Shown piece by piece: positions 42,101 through 51,140 of a stretch of 64,000 bases of DNA. The translations under genes were made by a program, and so were the position numbers. The stretch comes from an uncultured Fluviicola sp. (lineage in GTDB: Bacteria > Bacteroidota > Bacteroidia > Flavobacteriales > Crocinitomicaceae): positions 62,001 through 126,000 of the forward strand of contig NZ_CAMLDC010000013.1 in the NCBI RefSeq assembly GCF_946478805.1, read 5' to 3'. The number at the start of each line of letters is the position of its first letter. Within the stretch, counting starts at the first letter, position 1. The notes beneath the pieces were generated by a model that did not search any database, was not told the origin of the DNA, and saw only the letters and a program-made list of their open reading frames with translations.

Positions 42101-42853
42101 ATGGGATCAAATGAAAATACGTTTCATTCCGACGAGGCTCACGGCAATTCCGGATCCGACCGAAGACAATTTATCGGCAACGGAGTGAAATTGGCCGTGC
42201 TTGGCGGTATTGCCGGAATTGGATTATTGAATAGCTGTACCGGTGAAGAAGAAGAGAAAGAACAAAGCGAGAAGGAAGTCTCTCCACCGGAAGATCTGAT
42301 GCAGGAGCACGGTGTTCTTAAACGCATCCTGCTGGTTTACGATACCTGCAGACTTCATCTGGCTAACAACGAATCTTTTCCGATAGAAGCTCTTGTAAAC
42401 AGTTCGGATCTCATCCGGACATTTATCGAGGATTATCACGAAAAGCAGGAGGAAGATTATTTGTTTCCACGCTTTAAGAAGGCGAACCAATTGACCGATC
42501 TCGTGGACATCCTCTTTCAGCAGCACCAGGCAGGAAGAAAGATCACAGATGAAATCGGGGAAATTAGCCGCCGGATTCGTCGCACAGAGGCTGAAAACGA
42601 GCGATTGATCCGACTGTTGCTTGCCTTCAACACGATGTATAATCCGCATGAAGCACGAGAGGATACCGTTTTGTTCCCGGCGTTCAGGAAGCTTGTTTCC
42701 AAAAACGAATACGATAGCCTGGGTGAAGAGTTTGAAAAGAACGAACACCGGCTTTTCGGTGAAGACGGTTTTGATACAATGGTCAACAAAGTTGCCGGCA
42801 TCGAAAAATCCCTGGGAATCTATGATCTTTCCCGGTTCACGCCCAATATATAG
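42101..42853 (+). CDS. Tat-type hemerythrin-domain lipoprotein
   Basis: About 250 residues. The N-terminus has a twin-Arg motif (DRRQFIGNG, about residue 21) and a hydrophobic core followed by LLNSC as lipobox, suggesting export by Tat and lipid anchoring. The rest (about 60-235) is a hemerythrin HHE domain with QEHGVL, DYHEKQEEDYLFP, FQQHQAGR and NPHEAREDTVLFP supplying the five His and two acidic ligands for a di-iron site. Probably binds O2 or NO, or iron, outside the membrane. The ATG at 42101 is preferred to one at 42029. Confidence 0.82.
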   Translation: MGSNENTFHSDEAHGNSGSDRRQFIGNGVKLAVLGGIAGIGLLNSCTGEEEEKEQSEKEVSPPEDLMQEHGVLKRILLVYDTCRLHLANNESFPIEALVNSSDLIRTFIEDYHEKQEEDYLFPRFKKANQLTDLVDILFQQHQAGRKITDEIGEISRRIRRTEAENERLIRLLLAFNTMYNPHEAREDTVLFPAFRKLVSKNEYDSLGEEFEKNEHRLFGEDGFDTMVNKVAGIEKSLGIYDLSRFTPNI

Positions 42854-42964
42854 TCCTATATGCAGGATTTCCCTTTACAGCAGTATTTCCATAAATGCTT
42901 TAATTTTAGATTTTGAAAACTTTCATTCCGATGAGGTAACCGTAGCTGAGAAATCTGTTAAAAC

Positions 42965-44098
42965 ATGAAAAAGGAAAATAGTCTGAAAGAGGTTACCGGG
43001 TTATTCCTTAAACTCGGATTTATTGGATTCGGCGGTCCGGCAGCGCATATTTCCATGATGCAGGAAGAGGTTGTACGAAAAAGAAAATGGTTTACTGAGC
43101 AACATTTCCTGGATCTGGTCGGGGCAACCAACCTGATTCCGGGACCCAACAGTACGGAAATGGCCATCCACATAGGCTACGAAAAAGCAGGATGGAAAGG
43201 ATTACTTGTTGCAGGACTTTGTTTTATTCTTCCGGCAGTAGTTATTACCGGTGTGTTTGCCTGGTTGTACAAGGGATTTGGTCATTTGCCTGAAGTGAAG
43301 CCATTCATATATGGTATTCAGCCGGCAATTATCGCAATCATTTTGGGAGCAGTTTTTCCGTTGGCAAAAAAATCCATAAAAACCATTGAATTGGCGTTGA
43401 TCGGAATAGTGGTATTGGTACTCTCACTGGTTGGTATCAATGAAATTTACCTGCTTTTTGGAGCCGGATTTATTGGACTGTGGATTACCTGGTTTCGCAA
43501 TACCGACATAGATAGTATCCGCAAAAATGGTTTTCCTGCATTGGTTTTGCCATTATCAGGTAAACTTCTTGCTTCTTCCATCAACTTGCAATTATTCTGG
43601 ATTTTCTTAAAAATCGGGGCAATCCTGTATGGAAGCGGGTACGTTCTTTTCGCTTTTTTGGATACGGAACTGGTCGCAACCGGAATGCTTTCCCGTCAGG
43701 AGTTAACTGATGCGATCGCCGTCGGACAATTCACTCCCGGGCCCGTCTTTTCAGCGGTGACTTTTTTAGGATATCAGATCAATGGTTTTTCCGGAGCTAT
43801 TGTTTCGACCATCGGGATTTTCCTTCCATCGTTCGTGTTTGTTGCATTGTTGAATCCCTTGGTGAAAAAAATGCGGAGTTCTATTCTTTTTGCTTCCTTT
43901 CTTGATGCGGTCAATGTTGCTTCCGTTGCTATCATTCTTGCAATCTGTTTTGAGTTGGGAAAAGACACTGTTTCAGATTGGAGGACCGTCTTAATCGGAA
44001 TACTCAGTATAGGAATTACATTCGGGGTTAAAAGAGTAAATAGCGTATTCATTGTTTTGGGTGGTTCCCTACTGGGGTATTTGCTGACATTTGCCTGA
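42965..44098 (+). CDS. chrA: chromate transporter (ChrA, CHR family)
   Basis: 377 residues with about ten membrane helices in two homologous halves, each opening with the CHR signature: LGFIGFGGPAAHISMMQEE...PGPNSTEMAIHIGY in the first and KIGAILYGSGYVLFAFLD...FTPGPVFSAVTFLGY in the second. This is the long-chain ChrA form that exports chromate; substrates of the Bacteroidota members are rarely tested. It follows the hemerythrin gene by 111 bases. Confidence 0.9.
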   Translation: MKKENSLKEVTGLFLKLGFIGFGGPAAHISMMQEEVVRKRKWFTEQHFLDLVGATNLIPGPNSTEMAIHIGYEKAGWKGLLVAGLCFILPAVVITGVFAWLYKGFGHLPEVKPFIYGIQPAIIAIILGAVFPLAKKSIKTIELALIGIVVLVLSLVGINEIYLLFGAGFIGLWITWFRNTDIDSIRKNGFPALVLPLSGKLLASSINLQLFWIFLKIGAILYGSGYVLFAFLDTELVATGMLSRQELTDAIAVGQFTPGPVFSAVTFLGYQINGFSGAIVSTIGIFLPSFVFVALLNPLVKKMRSSILFASFLDAVNVASVAIILAICFELGKDTVSDWRTVLIGILSIGITFGVKRVNSVFIVLGGSLLGYLLTFA

Positions 44099-44156
44099 GA
44101 TCTTGTCGTGCAAGTAAAAAAATTAGATACCTTTAATCAGTACAAACACTATTCAC

Positions 44157-44876
44157 ATGAAAAAAAATCCACTATTCGGCTTGCTACTTTGCGCCAGCTT
44201 GTTACTTACAGCATCCTTAAATGCCCAAAACCTTCGAACGCTCTATCGCAACGCCATGAGCACAGCTGTTTATCCCGATTCGTCAAAAATTGATACCAAC
44301 CTGGTAGCAATCACGTCTCAAAACCCTAACCTTGTATGGAAAACCTTTAACGGTGAGAATTATTTGCTCGTTGTGACCTGGAAAAGTGTTTCTTACTATC
44401 CGAATGGCGGCGACTCGCTTTACAATACCGGACCGTATCAGATTTGGGTGACAACGTCTCCTCAACTGAAAAACTGGTTTCACCAGCAGAATGTAGCCGA
44501 TACTAACCTGCGTCTCAAGCAATTATTGGGATTGCCTCCTTCGGGAACCAATTACAACTATTTCGTAGAGTTTTGGGTAAAATTTTCGGATCTTTTCCGT
44601 CCGTGTCCAGACAGTGAGATTAACGACAAATCCTGTTCTACCTGCTTTCCGGCTAATACACCTTCGGATTACATCAACTGGATTAATGAAAGCCGGATTA
44701 GTCGCTATTATGCTTGCCAACTCTATGATCAGTATCCGTGGACACAACTCGGTTATACCTATGACTGGAATCCGGGGAACCCGACTCACGTGGGAATGAG
44801 TGAGTTCGTTATCCAGAAAAATGCAAATATCTATGTAAAACGCGTTTCAACAACGAAACAGTATCTCGACGATTAA
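44157..44876 (+). CDS. hypothetical secreted protein
   Basis: 239 residues with a clear signal peptide (MKKNPLFGLLLCASLLLTASLNAQ) and a mature part rich in Trp/Tyr with four to five Cys (FRPCPDSEINDKSCSTCFPA). No family recognised. It may be an enzyme or binding protein secreted or periplasmic; there is no T9SS tag. Its 59-base separation from chrA gives no clear evidence for an operon. Confidence 0.7.
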   Translation: MKKNPLFGLLLCASLLLTASLNAQNLRTLYRNAMSTAVYPDSSKIDTNLVAITSQNPNLVWKTFNGENYLLVVTWKSVSYYPNGGDSLYNTGPYQIWVTTSPQLKNWFHQQNVADTNLRLKQLLGLPPSGTNYNYFVEFWVKFSDLFRPCPDSEINDKSCSTCFPANTPSDYINWINESRISRYYACQLYDQYPWTQLGYTYDWNPGNPTHVGMSEFVIQKNANIYVKRVSTTKQYLDD

Positions 44877-44983
44877 GAGTGATTTTCAAGCAAATAGTAT
44901 TCCGACCGGGTGATTATCTTGGGTGGATTTGTTGCCTTTAAATGTCGAATCAAACGGAATAATTATTTTTTTTTCATCCTTTC

Positions 44984-45009
44984 TGTCACAAAACACCCTC
45001 TTCCCTGTC
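44984..45009 (+). promoter_or_regulatory. ECF41-type promoter of the carboxymuconolactone decarboxylase gene
   Basis: TGTCACA at 44984-44990, then 15 bases, then TGTC at 45006-45009. The known ECF41 target consensus, as I recall it, is TGTCACA-N16-CGTC; here one -10 base differs. The start codon of the target gene is 18 bases beyond. It supports control by the sigma factor encoded two genes down. Confidence 0.6.
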
Positions 45010-45026
45010 TTTGGTATAAAAAACAT

Positions 45027-45587
45027 ATGGATACTCCCTTTCTTTTACCGATCGAGAAACCCAAAGGCCTTCTTTGGAAGCTGATCTATTATCTGACCCG
45101 CAAACGCTTCGGCAAGGTCATTACACCATTGAAAGTGCTGGCAGTGCGACTTCCCGTGAGTTTCGGAAGTTTTTCCGGGAAAATTTCAAAACTGGATAAA
45201 AAATTGCTGCTACCGGCAGAAACCATCATGCTGGTCCGTGAGCAGGTGGCCCGGATCAATGTGTGTAAATTCTGCATGGATATCGGGCGTGCACAAACGA
45301 TTGTTTCGTTCATGAACCAGAAAAAATTTGATGCATTGCACGATTACGAGTCCAGTCCGCTGTTCTCCGAAAAAGAACGCGTATTGCTGGATTTTGTCAC
45401 CATGCTTGCACAAGACCGCAAAATGGAAAAAGAGCTTTTTGATCAGCTCGCAAAGCATTACGATGAGCGCTCCATTTGCGAAATTATCTGGTTGGTGTCG
45501 AGCGAATTTTTCTACAACATCGGCAACATCGGGTTGAATATCCATTCGGATATGCTTTGCGACATTGCAAGACAAAGAGTCGGGTAA
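45027..45587 (+). CDS. carboxymuconolactone decarboxylase/AhpD-family protein (ECF41 partner)
   Basis: 186 residues with a CMD fold and a C80-x-x-C83 pair in RINVCKFCMDIGRA, followed by the helical VLLDFVTMLAQ segment. Such proteins act as peroxidase-like or isomerising reductases with a redox-active Cys pair; the substrate is unknown. It is the COE-type partner usually encoded next to ECF41 sigma factors and carries the expected promoter. The ATG at 45027 is preferred to an upstream in-frame start at 44910. Confidence 0.85.
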   Translation: MDTPFLLPIEKPKGLLWKLIYYLTRKRFGKVITPLKVLAVRLPVSFGSFSGKISKLDKKLLLPAETIMLVREQVARINVCKFCMDIGRAQTIVSFMNQKKFDALHDYESSPLFSEKERVLLDFVTMLAQDRKMEKELFDQLAKHYDERSICEIIWLVSSEFFYNIGNIGLNIHSDMLCDIARQRVG

Positions 45588-45627
45588 GTTTTCTTCTTTC
45601 CCACAAAACTCATAAGTTTGTTTTTCC

Positions 45628-46482
45628 ATGGAATTGACAAAAGAAATACTAGCGCTTCGTCCCTACATATTCAGCATTTCCTATAACATGCTGGGAATGG
45701 TCGAAGAAGCGGAAGATATTGTGCAGGACGTTTTTGAAAAGTGGCTGTCGGCTAAAGAAGTTCATGAGACAAAAGCGTACCTGGCACGTATCGCCGTGAA
45801 CCAAAGTATCAACCGCTTGAACGATCTTCGCAAAAGCCGGGAAAACTACGTTGGAATGTGGCTTCCGGAACCCTATATCACTTTGGAGCCGGAACCTGTT
45901 CCAACTCTTGAATACGGAATGCTCTTCTTGCTGGAACGGTTGAACCCCAATGAGCGGGCGGTTTTTATCCTGCGTGAAAGTTTTTCAGAAGAGTATCAAT
46001 CCATTGCAGATATTACAGGCTTTTCTGCTGAAAATTGCCGGCAGTTACTGCATCGCGCCCACGAAAAACTGGGAAGAAGCAAACCGCTTCAAGTCGATCC
46101 TGAAAAACAACGGAAATTCACCCAGGCTTTTTTGATTGCCCTTCATGGTCAGGACCGCTCCGAACTGGATTCCTTGCTGCGTAAAGATATTGAGCTTTTC
46201 AACGACGGTGGAGGCAAACGGGCAGCTGCCTTAAAACCGCTTTTCGGTTTGGAGAAAGTATTGAAATTCCTGATAGGAGTTACTCAGCTCCCGGAAGCAC
46301 AACAGAATCAATTCGAGTACCAATCCGCATTCGTCAATGGAAGGCCGGCGGTACTCATTTTCAACCGGACTACCAACGAACTGGATTCGATGCAGTATGT
46401 TGAACTGGAAGGTCAGGAAATCACCCGGCTACTCTATGTGCGGAATCCGGATAAGTTGAAAATACGGGGAAAATGGAATTAA
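45628..46482 (+). CDS. ECF41-type RNA polymerase sigma factor with fused SnoaL-like domain
   Basis: 284 residues. Sigma-70 region 2 (about 10-70) and region 4 (about 95-150) are followed by a NTF2/SnoaL-like C-terminal domain (about 160-284). Two group signatures are present: WLPEP at 78-82 and DGGGK at 193-197, known from ECF41 factors, where the C-terminal domain both activates and restrains the sigma factor in the absence of a separate anti-sigma protein. Regulates probably its own neighbour at 45027 through the TGTCACA promoter. Confidence 0.93.
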   Translation: MELTKEILALRPYIFSISYNMLGMVEEAEDIVQDVFEKWLSAKEVHETKAYLARIAVNQSINRLNDLRKSRENYVGMWLPEPYITLEPEPVPTLEYGMLFLLERLNPNERAVFILRESFSEEYQSIADITGFSAENCRQLLHRAHEKLGRSKPLQVDPEKQRKFTQAFLIALHGQDRSELDSLLRKDIELFNDGGGKRAAALKPLFGLEKVLKFLIGVTQLPEAQQNQFEYQSAFVNGRPAVLIFNRTTNELDSMQYVELEGQEITRLLYVRNPDKLKIRGKWN

Positions 46483-46649
46483 TTACCAATCACTGACAGA
46501 GTATTGGAAAAGTGTTCAACTTATAACCGGTTTGACTTCTGAACGAATAGTTCCTCTTTCCCTATCATAAGAAAATTACTGTTCCAACATGTCCTTATTT
46601 ATTTCTAAATACCTTATTTTCGTGGTGGAATTTATCATGCAACCTTTTT

Positions 46650-48620
46650 ATGAAACACATTACCACCTTCCTCGCACTCATCGTATTGCTTTTCTCAAGT
46701 ACAGTTGTCGGACAAAAACGCGACTCAATTAAAGAACAGGCAATTGAAAAACAGCTTCAATCTATCGCTCCGGAATATGTCGATGAATTCAAGCAAGCAA
46801 CTATTGCAATGGACAACGGTGATTATATTCTTGCAGATAGTCTCTATTCCATCGTTTATCAGCAAGAACCTCTTTTTGACCACGTTGTGCGACGTTTGGG
46901 GAATATAAAAAACTCGCTTGGACAACACGCTGAGGGCTTGGCTCTTTGTGAAAAAGCAGTTGAAATAAACCGGTCCTATGCCAATCTTATCACCCTGGTC
47001 TCCTGTTTAGCTGGACAAGGGCAAAGTTTACCCGGAAACAATGCGATTGATATCGCGCGTGCAAATACACTGCTGAAAGAAATAAAGTTACTTCCTGAAT
47101 CCAAAACCGATCCCGACTATTATTTAATGCTCGCGCAAATCGGGCTCCAGGGAAACGATCTTACACAATTTCGTGAAGGAACCAATTTTTTGATGGCTAA
47201 CTTCAAGGATCAAATGATCTCCCATTATTATGCCGCTATCCTGGCTGCAAACGACGGTAATAAGAAAAAGGCAGCCAGTGAAATCAGGATTGCAAATAAA
47301 TTGGGACTTCCGGATGCGGATATGACGCTGTTTTTAGCAACCAATGCGCAATACGAATCAACCAATTCAGATCCTCCGTTGACAGAAAGTACTGCATGGA
47401 GTTACCTCGGTATTCTTTTTTGGATCGTCATTACCTGGATAACCGGTATCGTACTTCTTTACCTGTTCGGAATGATCTTGTCCATGATTACTTTACGTTC
47501 CATTGAACAACAAATCAAAAACAATAATCTGCAAACAAGTTCCAAACTAAGAAAAGTATACAAGGTCCTGATCAATGTTGCAGGGTTCTACTACTACATT
47601 TCGCTGCCTATCATCGTGGTTCTGGTTTTGGCCATTGGCGGCGGGCTTCTATTCGGGATGCTTTCCGCAGGTATCATAGCCTTTAAACTCATCATCATTG
47701 TTGTGATAGTTGTTGGTGGAACTATCTTTGCGCTATTGAAATCCTTACTGGTGCGGGCACGTTTGCAGGAACCCGGAAGACTGTTAAATGAATCGGAAGC
47801 ACCAGAATTATTTGCCTTGACCCGGTTGGTTGCGAAAGATTTGAATACACGGCCTATCGATGAAATTCGAATCACGCCGGAGACGGATTTGGCAGTGTAT
47901 GAAATTGGTTCATTGCGTGATAAAATGAGTGATAACAGTAAGCGCGTACTTATTTTGGGAACAGCCGTTTTAAAGGATTTTCAGAAAAACGATTTCAGAG
48001 CTATTCTTGCACATGAGTACGGACATTTTGCCAATCGCGATACCGCCGGCGGTGGAGTTGCAATGCGTGTACAACGTGATATGACCAATTATTACATCGC
48101 ACTTTATAACAGCGGAAATGCCACATGGTGGAGCATTGCCTTTTTGTTTTTGAAATTCTACCATTTCATTTTTACACGTATTTCTGCGGGTGCAACACGT
48201 TTGCAGGAAGTGCTTGCTGACCGCGTTGCAGCACAAACCTATGGTGCGCAGTCATTCCGCAATGGATTAACCTTTGTTGTTCGACGATCCATTGAATTCG
48301 GTACACTGGCAAAAGCAGAAATCGATCAGGCAGAAGAACAGAAACGTTCCTACAATAATCTGTACGAATTGACAAACCTTTCAATCGAATCCGACATTGA
48401 TAGTGAAGTGGAAAAATCACTCAATCGAAAAACGAGTGAACAGGACACGCATCCAAGTCCCGTAGACCGCTTCCGATATGTGGAAGGAATTACAGAGAAA
48501 AACTCAGTGAATGAACCGGGAACAGTAAATGAATTCTTCACCGATTGGAACGATCTTACAATGGAAATGACAGCGGAAATCGATAAAATCGTCAAAGAAC
48601 AGAAGCGAAGAGGAAATTAA
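46650..48620 (+). CDS. TPR-containing membrane M48 metalloprotease
   Basis: 656 residues. Signal peptide (ending VVGQ), TPR-like helices (about 45-230), three membrane helices (about 250-275, 310-335, 340-365), then an M48 domain with HEYGHFAN (zinc HExxH) and downstream RLQEVLADRVAAQTYG carrying the Glu ligand. A second M48 gene, without TPR, is at 6445. It probably degrades or processes membrane or envelope proteins; partner unknown. Its near-match promoter (TATTTTCG) lies about 40 bases upstream. Confidence 0.88.
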   Translation: MKHITTFLALIVLLFSSTVVGQKRDSIKEQAIEKQLQSIAPEYVDEFKQATIAMDNGDYILADSLYSIVYQQEPLFDHVVRRLGNIKNSLGQHAEGLALCEKAVEINRSYANLITLVSCLAGQGQSLPGNNAIDIARANTLLKEIKLLPESKTDPDYYLMLAQIGLQGNDLTQFREGTNFLMANFKDQMISHYYAAILAANDGNKKKAASEIRIANKLGLPDADMTLFLATNAQYESTNSDPPLTESTAWSYLGILFWIVITWITGIVLLYLFGMILSMITLRSIEQQIKNNNLQTSSKLRKVYKVLINVAGFYYYISLPIIVVLVLAIGGGLLFGMLSAGIIAFKLIIIVVIVVGGTIFALLKSLLVRARLQEPGRLLNESEAPELFALTRLVAKDLNTRPIDEIRITPETDLAVYEIGSLRDKMSDNSKRVLILGTAVLKDFQKNDFRAILAHEYGHFANRDTAGGGVAMRVQRDMTNYYIALYNSGNATWWSIAFLFLKFYHFIFTRISAGATRLQEVLADRVAAQTYGAQSFRNGLTFVVRRSIEFGTLAKAEIDQAEEQKRSYNNLYELTNLSIESDIDSEVEKSLNRKTSEQDTHPSPVDRFRYVEGITEKNSVNEPGTVNEFFTDWNDLTMEMTAEIDKIVKEQKRRGN

Positions 48621-48792
48621 GTCATTCCATTAAAAATCTTTTGGGGTTGAAGAAAGCTAACCGGGCTTTTAGTTATAAAATGTAACTTTTTATCACATAA
48701 AATTGAGTTATCTAACTTTCAACATTTCTTTTGTGCTATATTCTACAGGAAAACCACATTTAACGTTTTCCCATTTGACTCGTAATAGTGAA

Positions 48793-48957
48793 TGACTTAA
48801 CTTCCTGACTTTAACCCAGGTACTTTCACAAAAAGCAAGTGAGCGTACAGTGAATGCAATTACTCTAAGTATAGGTAAGTTGGATCAGGGAGCTTATATT
48901 ATTGAAGTCACTACAAAAGAAGGCAACATTCACCGCGAGCGATTCGTGAAGGAATAA
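48793..48957 (+). pseudogene. orphan T9SS type A sorting-domain remnant
   Basis: An open stretch without a start codon that encodes the end of a type A sorting domain: ERTVNAITLSIGKLDQGAYI, then IEVTTKEGNIHRERFVKE and a stop. The pattern of short beta-strands and G-x-Y-x-x-x-V matches the C-terminal tags at 41868, 60201 and 63858. The N-terminal part is missing; a stop codon lies 5' in frame at 48790. Probably the tail of a deleted surface protein. Confidence 0.5.
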
Positions 48958-49024
48958 GAGAAAGCGCTACTTTCGATGATCGATCAGCGTTACAACACGT
49001 GATAGGCATTAAAACAGTTATTGA

Positions 49025-49055
49025 AAAGGAGATGACGAAAGTTGTCTCCTTTTTG
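49025..49055 (+). terminator. rho-independent terminator after the remnant
   Basis: Arms AAAGGAGATGAC and GTTGTCTCCTTT pair with two G-U wobbles around GAAA, followed by TTG. It still follows the deleted T9SS gene tail. Confidence 0.7.
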
Positions 49056-49308
49056 ATTTCCTTTACGATTTTCAAAATCAAATAGGACAGAGCAAATAGC
49101 TTTTACATAGCGTTTATTCCATTGTTCGCAGGTATTCTTATTATGAAAATAAGTAATAACGTGTGTTACCTGCTGCTTTACGTTTTTGCCCTTTTTTGGA
49201 CTTACGCTTTTTATCCTTTTCATAAATGGTTCGTGATAGATGGTAACGAAAAAAAGCAGGTAGCACGAACTTTTGAACAATATCCTATTTCATTTGTACA
49301 ACCGGTTA

Positions 49309-49902
49309 ATGAAAAACTATCTATTTATCTTCCTTATCTGCGGGCTATTTTTTGTATCCTGTAAAGGGCATCCTCATACACCAAGAGTGAAACCCAGCTT
49401 TCAAGTTCCAGGTCCTCCGGCTGAACCTTGTGAAAATGTTAGCTGGTCAGCTTTCCCGGCCAACACAGACGGTTATCAAAGCCACCGATTTGATACAATA
49501 ACAGTTCAAACATATGTCAAAAACTCTCATTTCGACAGTTTAATAAAGACTTTTAAAGTATTAAACACAAGTCATTATCGGGATGATCCCAAATATAGAA
49601 GAGGTTTTTCATTCCCGGATGAGATTACTTCCGAGTTCGATTTACTGATCACTATCGAAAAAAAAGATCACTATAAAATTACTGAAGTAAAAACAAAATG
49701 GATCCCCAGATACTGCCAATCATTTTGTGGATATGAGTGTACCATTACTACTTTTCTTGTTAATGGACAAAGAGAAGGTGGAAATCTCTCACTTAAAAAT
49801 CCGGACTTTAAATTTCCTGATGAATCTTTAGAGAACTTACGTAAGCGAACAGAATTAAAAGCTTCTTCGAATTACACTAAAGATGGATGGACTGAACTCT
49901 GA
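49309..49902 (+). CDS. putative lipoprotein
   Basis: 197 residues. Lipoprotein signal peptide (MKNYLFIFLICGLFFVSC). The mature part has six Cys, two of them in CQSFCGYEC, and a Lys/Glu-rich C-terminus; no family recognised. The ATG at 49309 is preferred over 49273. It converges with the MNIO gene, whose stop is 38 bases away, so it may be independent of that cluster. Confidence 0.68.
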   Translation: MKNYLFIFLICGLFFVSCKGHPHTPRVKPSFQVPGPPAEPCENVSWSAFPANTDGYQSHRFDTITVQTYVKNSHFDSLIKTFKVLNTSHYRDDPKYRRGFSFPDEITSEFDLLITIEKKDHYKITEVKTKWIPRYCQSFCGYECTITTFLVNGQREGGNLSLKNPDFKFPDESLENLRKRTELKASSNYTKDGWTEL

Positions 49903-49940
49903 GTCTTTCAAAATGAGAAAGATAAACAGAATACAATTTT

Positions 49941-51140
49941 TCACCACCCTTGCTTCCACTTCTGTGCAATTCTCAGCGCCGTTTCCAGCATATAGGGCGA
50001 CCAGTTTTCAGTTTTCCATGCCGAATCAGCCAACGAAGAATTACTTAATAAGCGGTGTGCTTCTTCATAATTTGATGCACGTTCCAAAATCGAGGACAAT
50101 TCAAGTTGCTGTTGATACAATGTCGGAGATTCGGGAACCGGTTCGTTCAGTGAAATGAATTCTATTGGTAAAAAATCAGTAACTGAACCGGATGAACTTT
50201 GCTCATTGAAGTCCTGGACAATCGCCTGCATCCGTTTGAAATCCACTTGAAATTGGCGTTGACTTTCTGGAGTATAAAGCGCAATTCCCAGTTGTTCCAG
50301 GATTACAAATTTCAGATTTTTACATAAAGGCAATGTTTTTCTCAGCAATTCAAAAACAGCTTCCGGAACTGCATCATCATGTGTATCTCTGCGTATTGTT
50401 CGCTCCGGGAGAACTCCGGATGACTCCCAACTTCCACCCGAAATATGAATTTCACGCACACGGTCGAGCGGATAAGCTTGAATCAGTGTTTCAAAATCCA
50501 GTGAAAAATTCGCCAACTGACAATACAAATTGTGCAGATCGAGAATAATGAATCCGTTGACAGGTTCTATCAAGCGTTCCAAAAATTCCCCGTGACGTTG
50601 TACTTCATCCAAAGAATAGGAAAATGCCAGGTTTTCAAGTCCCACCGGACAAGAACACACTTCCTGGATACGCTGTAGACGATCAATTCCTATATTCAGG
50701 GTTTCGGAAGTATAAGGAACGGAAATCGGAGCCCCTTTATGGAAATCCTCTCCGGTCAGGAAGCCAAAATGCTCTGTGATATGATCGAACCTGAAATTTT
50801 CAGAAACCTTGCGCAAATGATCGAGCCAGCGCTGTTGCTCGGCAGTCCATTTCCCGGAAAAAAGTGAAAAGTAGACACCATGGCCAATAAGCCTTCCTTC
50901 GTCTCCGAATGCTTGAAGCAACTCAACAAACCAACCCGGAATATCGCGGACCTTGTATAAAGTATCGAAAGACCATTCGATTGCTTCTACTTTTTCAGAA
51001 GCAAACAAAGGTAAGGTAGCTTGTAAAAGCTGATTATCAAGATTGCAGGAAACCCCCGAATGGATTTTATCCCATTCCACAAGCCGGGCACGGTTCACAA
51101 TGAGTGGCAGTTGAATCGGAGCCACTTGATCGGTTATCAT
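49941..51140 (-). CDS. DUF692 / MNIO-family peptide-modifying oxidase with C-terminal extension
   Basis: About 399 residues. The DUF692 TIM-barrel shows the family's metal-ligand set: GHGVYFSL (H87), FRFDHITEHFGF (H120, H124), GLENLAFSY (E169, N170), ILDLHNLY (D201, N204), REIHISGG (H232), DTHDD (H254) and ILEQLG (E282). Such multinuclear non-heme iron enzymes modify Cys residues in small precursor peptides. From about residue 300 a 100-residue helical extension is present that is not part of DUF692 and could replace the partner protein usually encoded separately. The gene overlaps the precursor-like gene. Start at 51140 (ATG) or a GTG further in. Confidence 0.85.
   Translation of the reverse strand: MITDQVAPIQLPLIVNRARLVEWDKIHSGVSCNLDNQLLQATLPLFASEKVEAIEWSFDTLYKVRDIPGWFVELLQAFGDEGRLIGHGVYFSLFSGKWTAEQQRWLDHLRKVSENFRFDHITEHFGFLTGEDFHKGAPISVPYTSETLNIGIDRLQRIQEVCSCPVGLENLAFSYSLDEVQRHGEFLERLIEPVNGFIILDLHNLYCQLANFSLDFETLIQAYPLDRVREIHISGGSWESSGVLPERTIRRDTHDDAVPEAVFELLRKTLPLCKNLKFVILEQLGIALYTPESQRQFQVDFKRMQAIVQDFNEQSSSGSVTDFLPIEFISLNEPVPESPTLYQQQLELSSILERASNYEEAHRLLSNSSLADSAWKTENWSPYMLETALRIAQKWKQGW

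Larger units (their letters stand above)
48621..49308. other. spacer with gene remnant and terminator
   Basis: About 690 bases. Contains the T9SS-domain remnant (48793-48957) and a terminator (49025-49052). The rest shows no gene except a membrane-like open frame starting at 49143 that overlaps the next gene. Confidence 0.5.

Noticed and set aside
42118..42945. Repeated word TTTCATTCCGAYGAGG at 42122 and 42925
   Set aside because: Only about 16 bases, the first copy is coding; too short to call a repeat element, although a similar word begins the 28-bp repeat at 40299.
49143..49364. Membrane-like open frame MKISNNVCYLLLYVFALFWT
   Set aside because: The second half overlaps the signal peptide of the lipoprotein gene at 49309 in another frame, and there is no independent support; left out as a gene.
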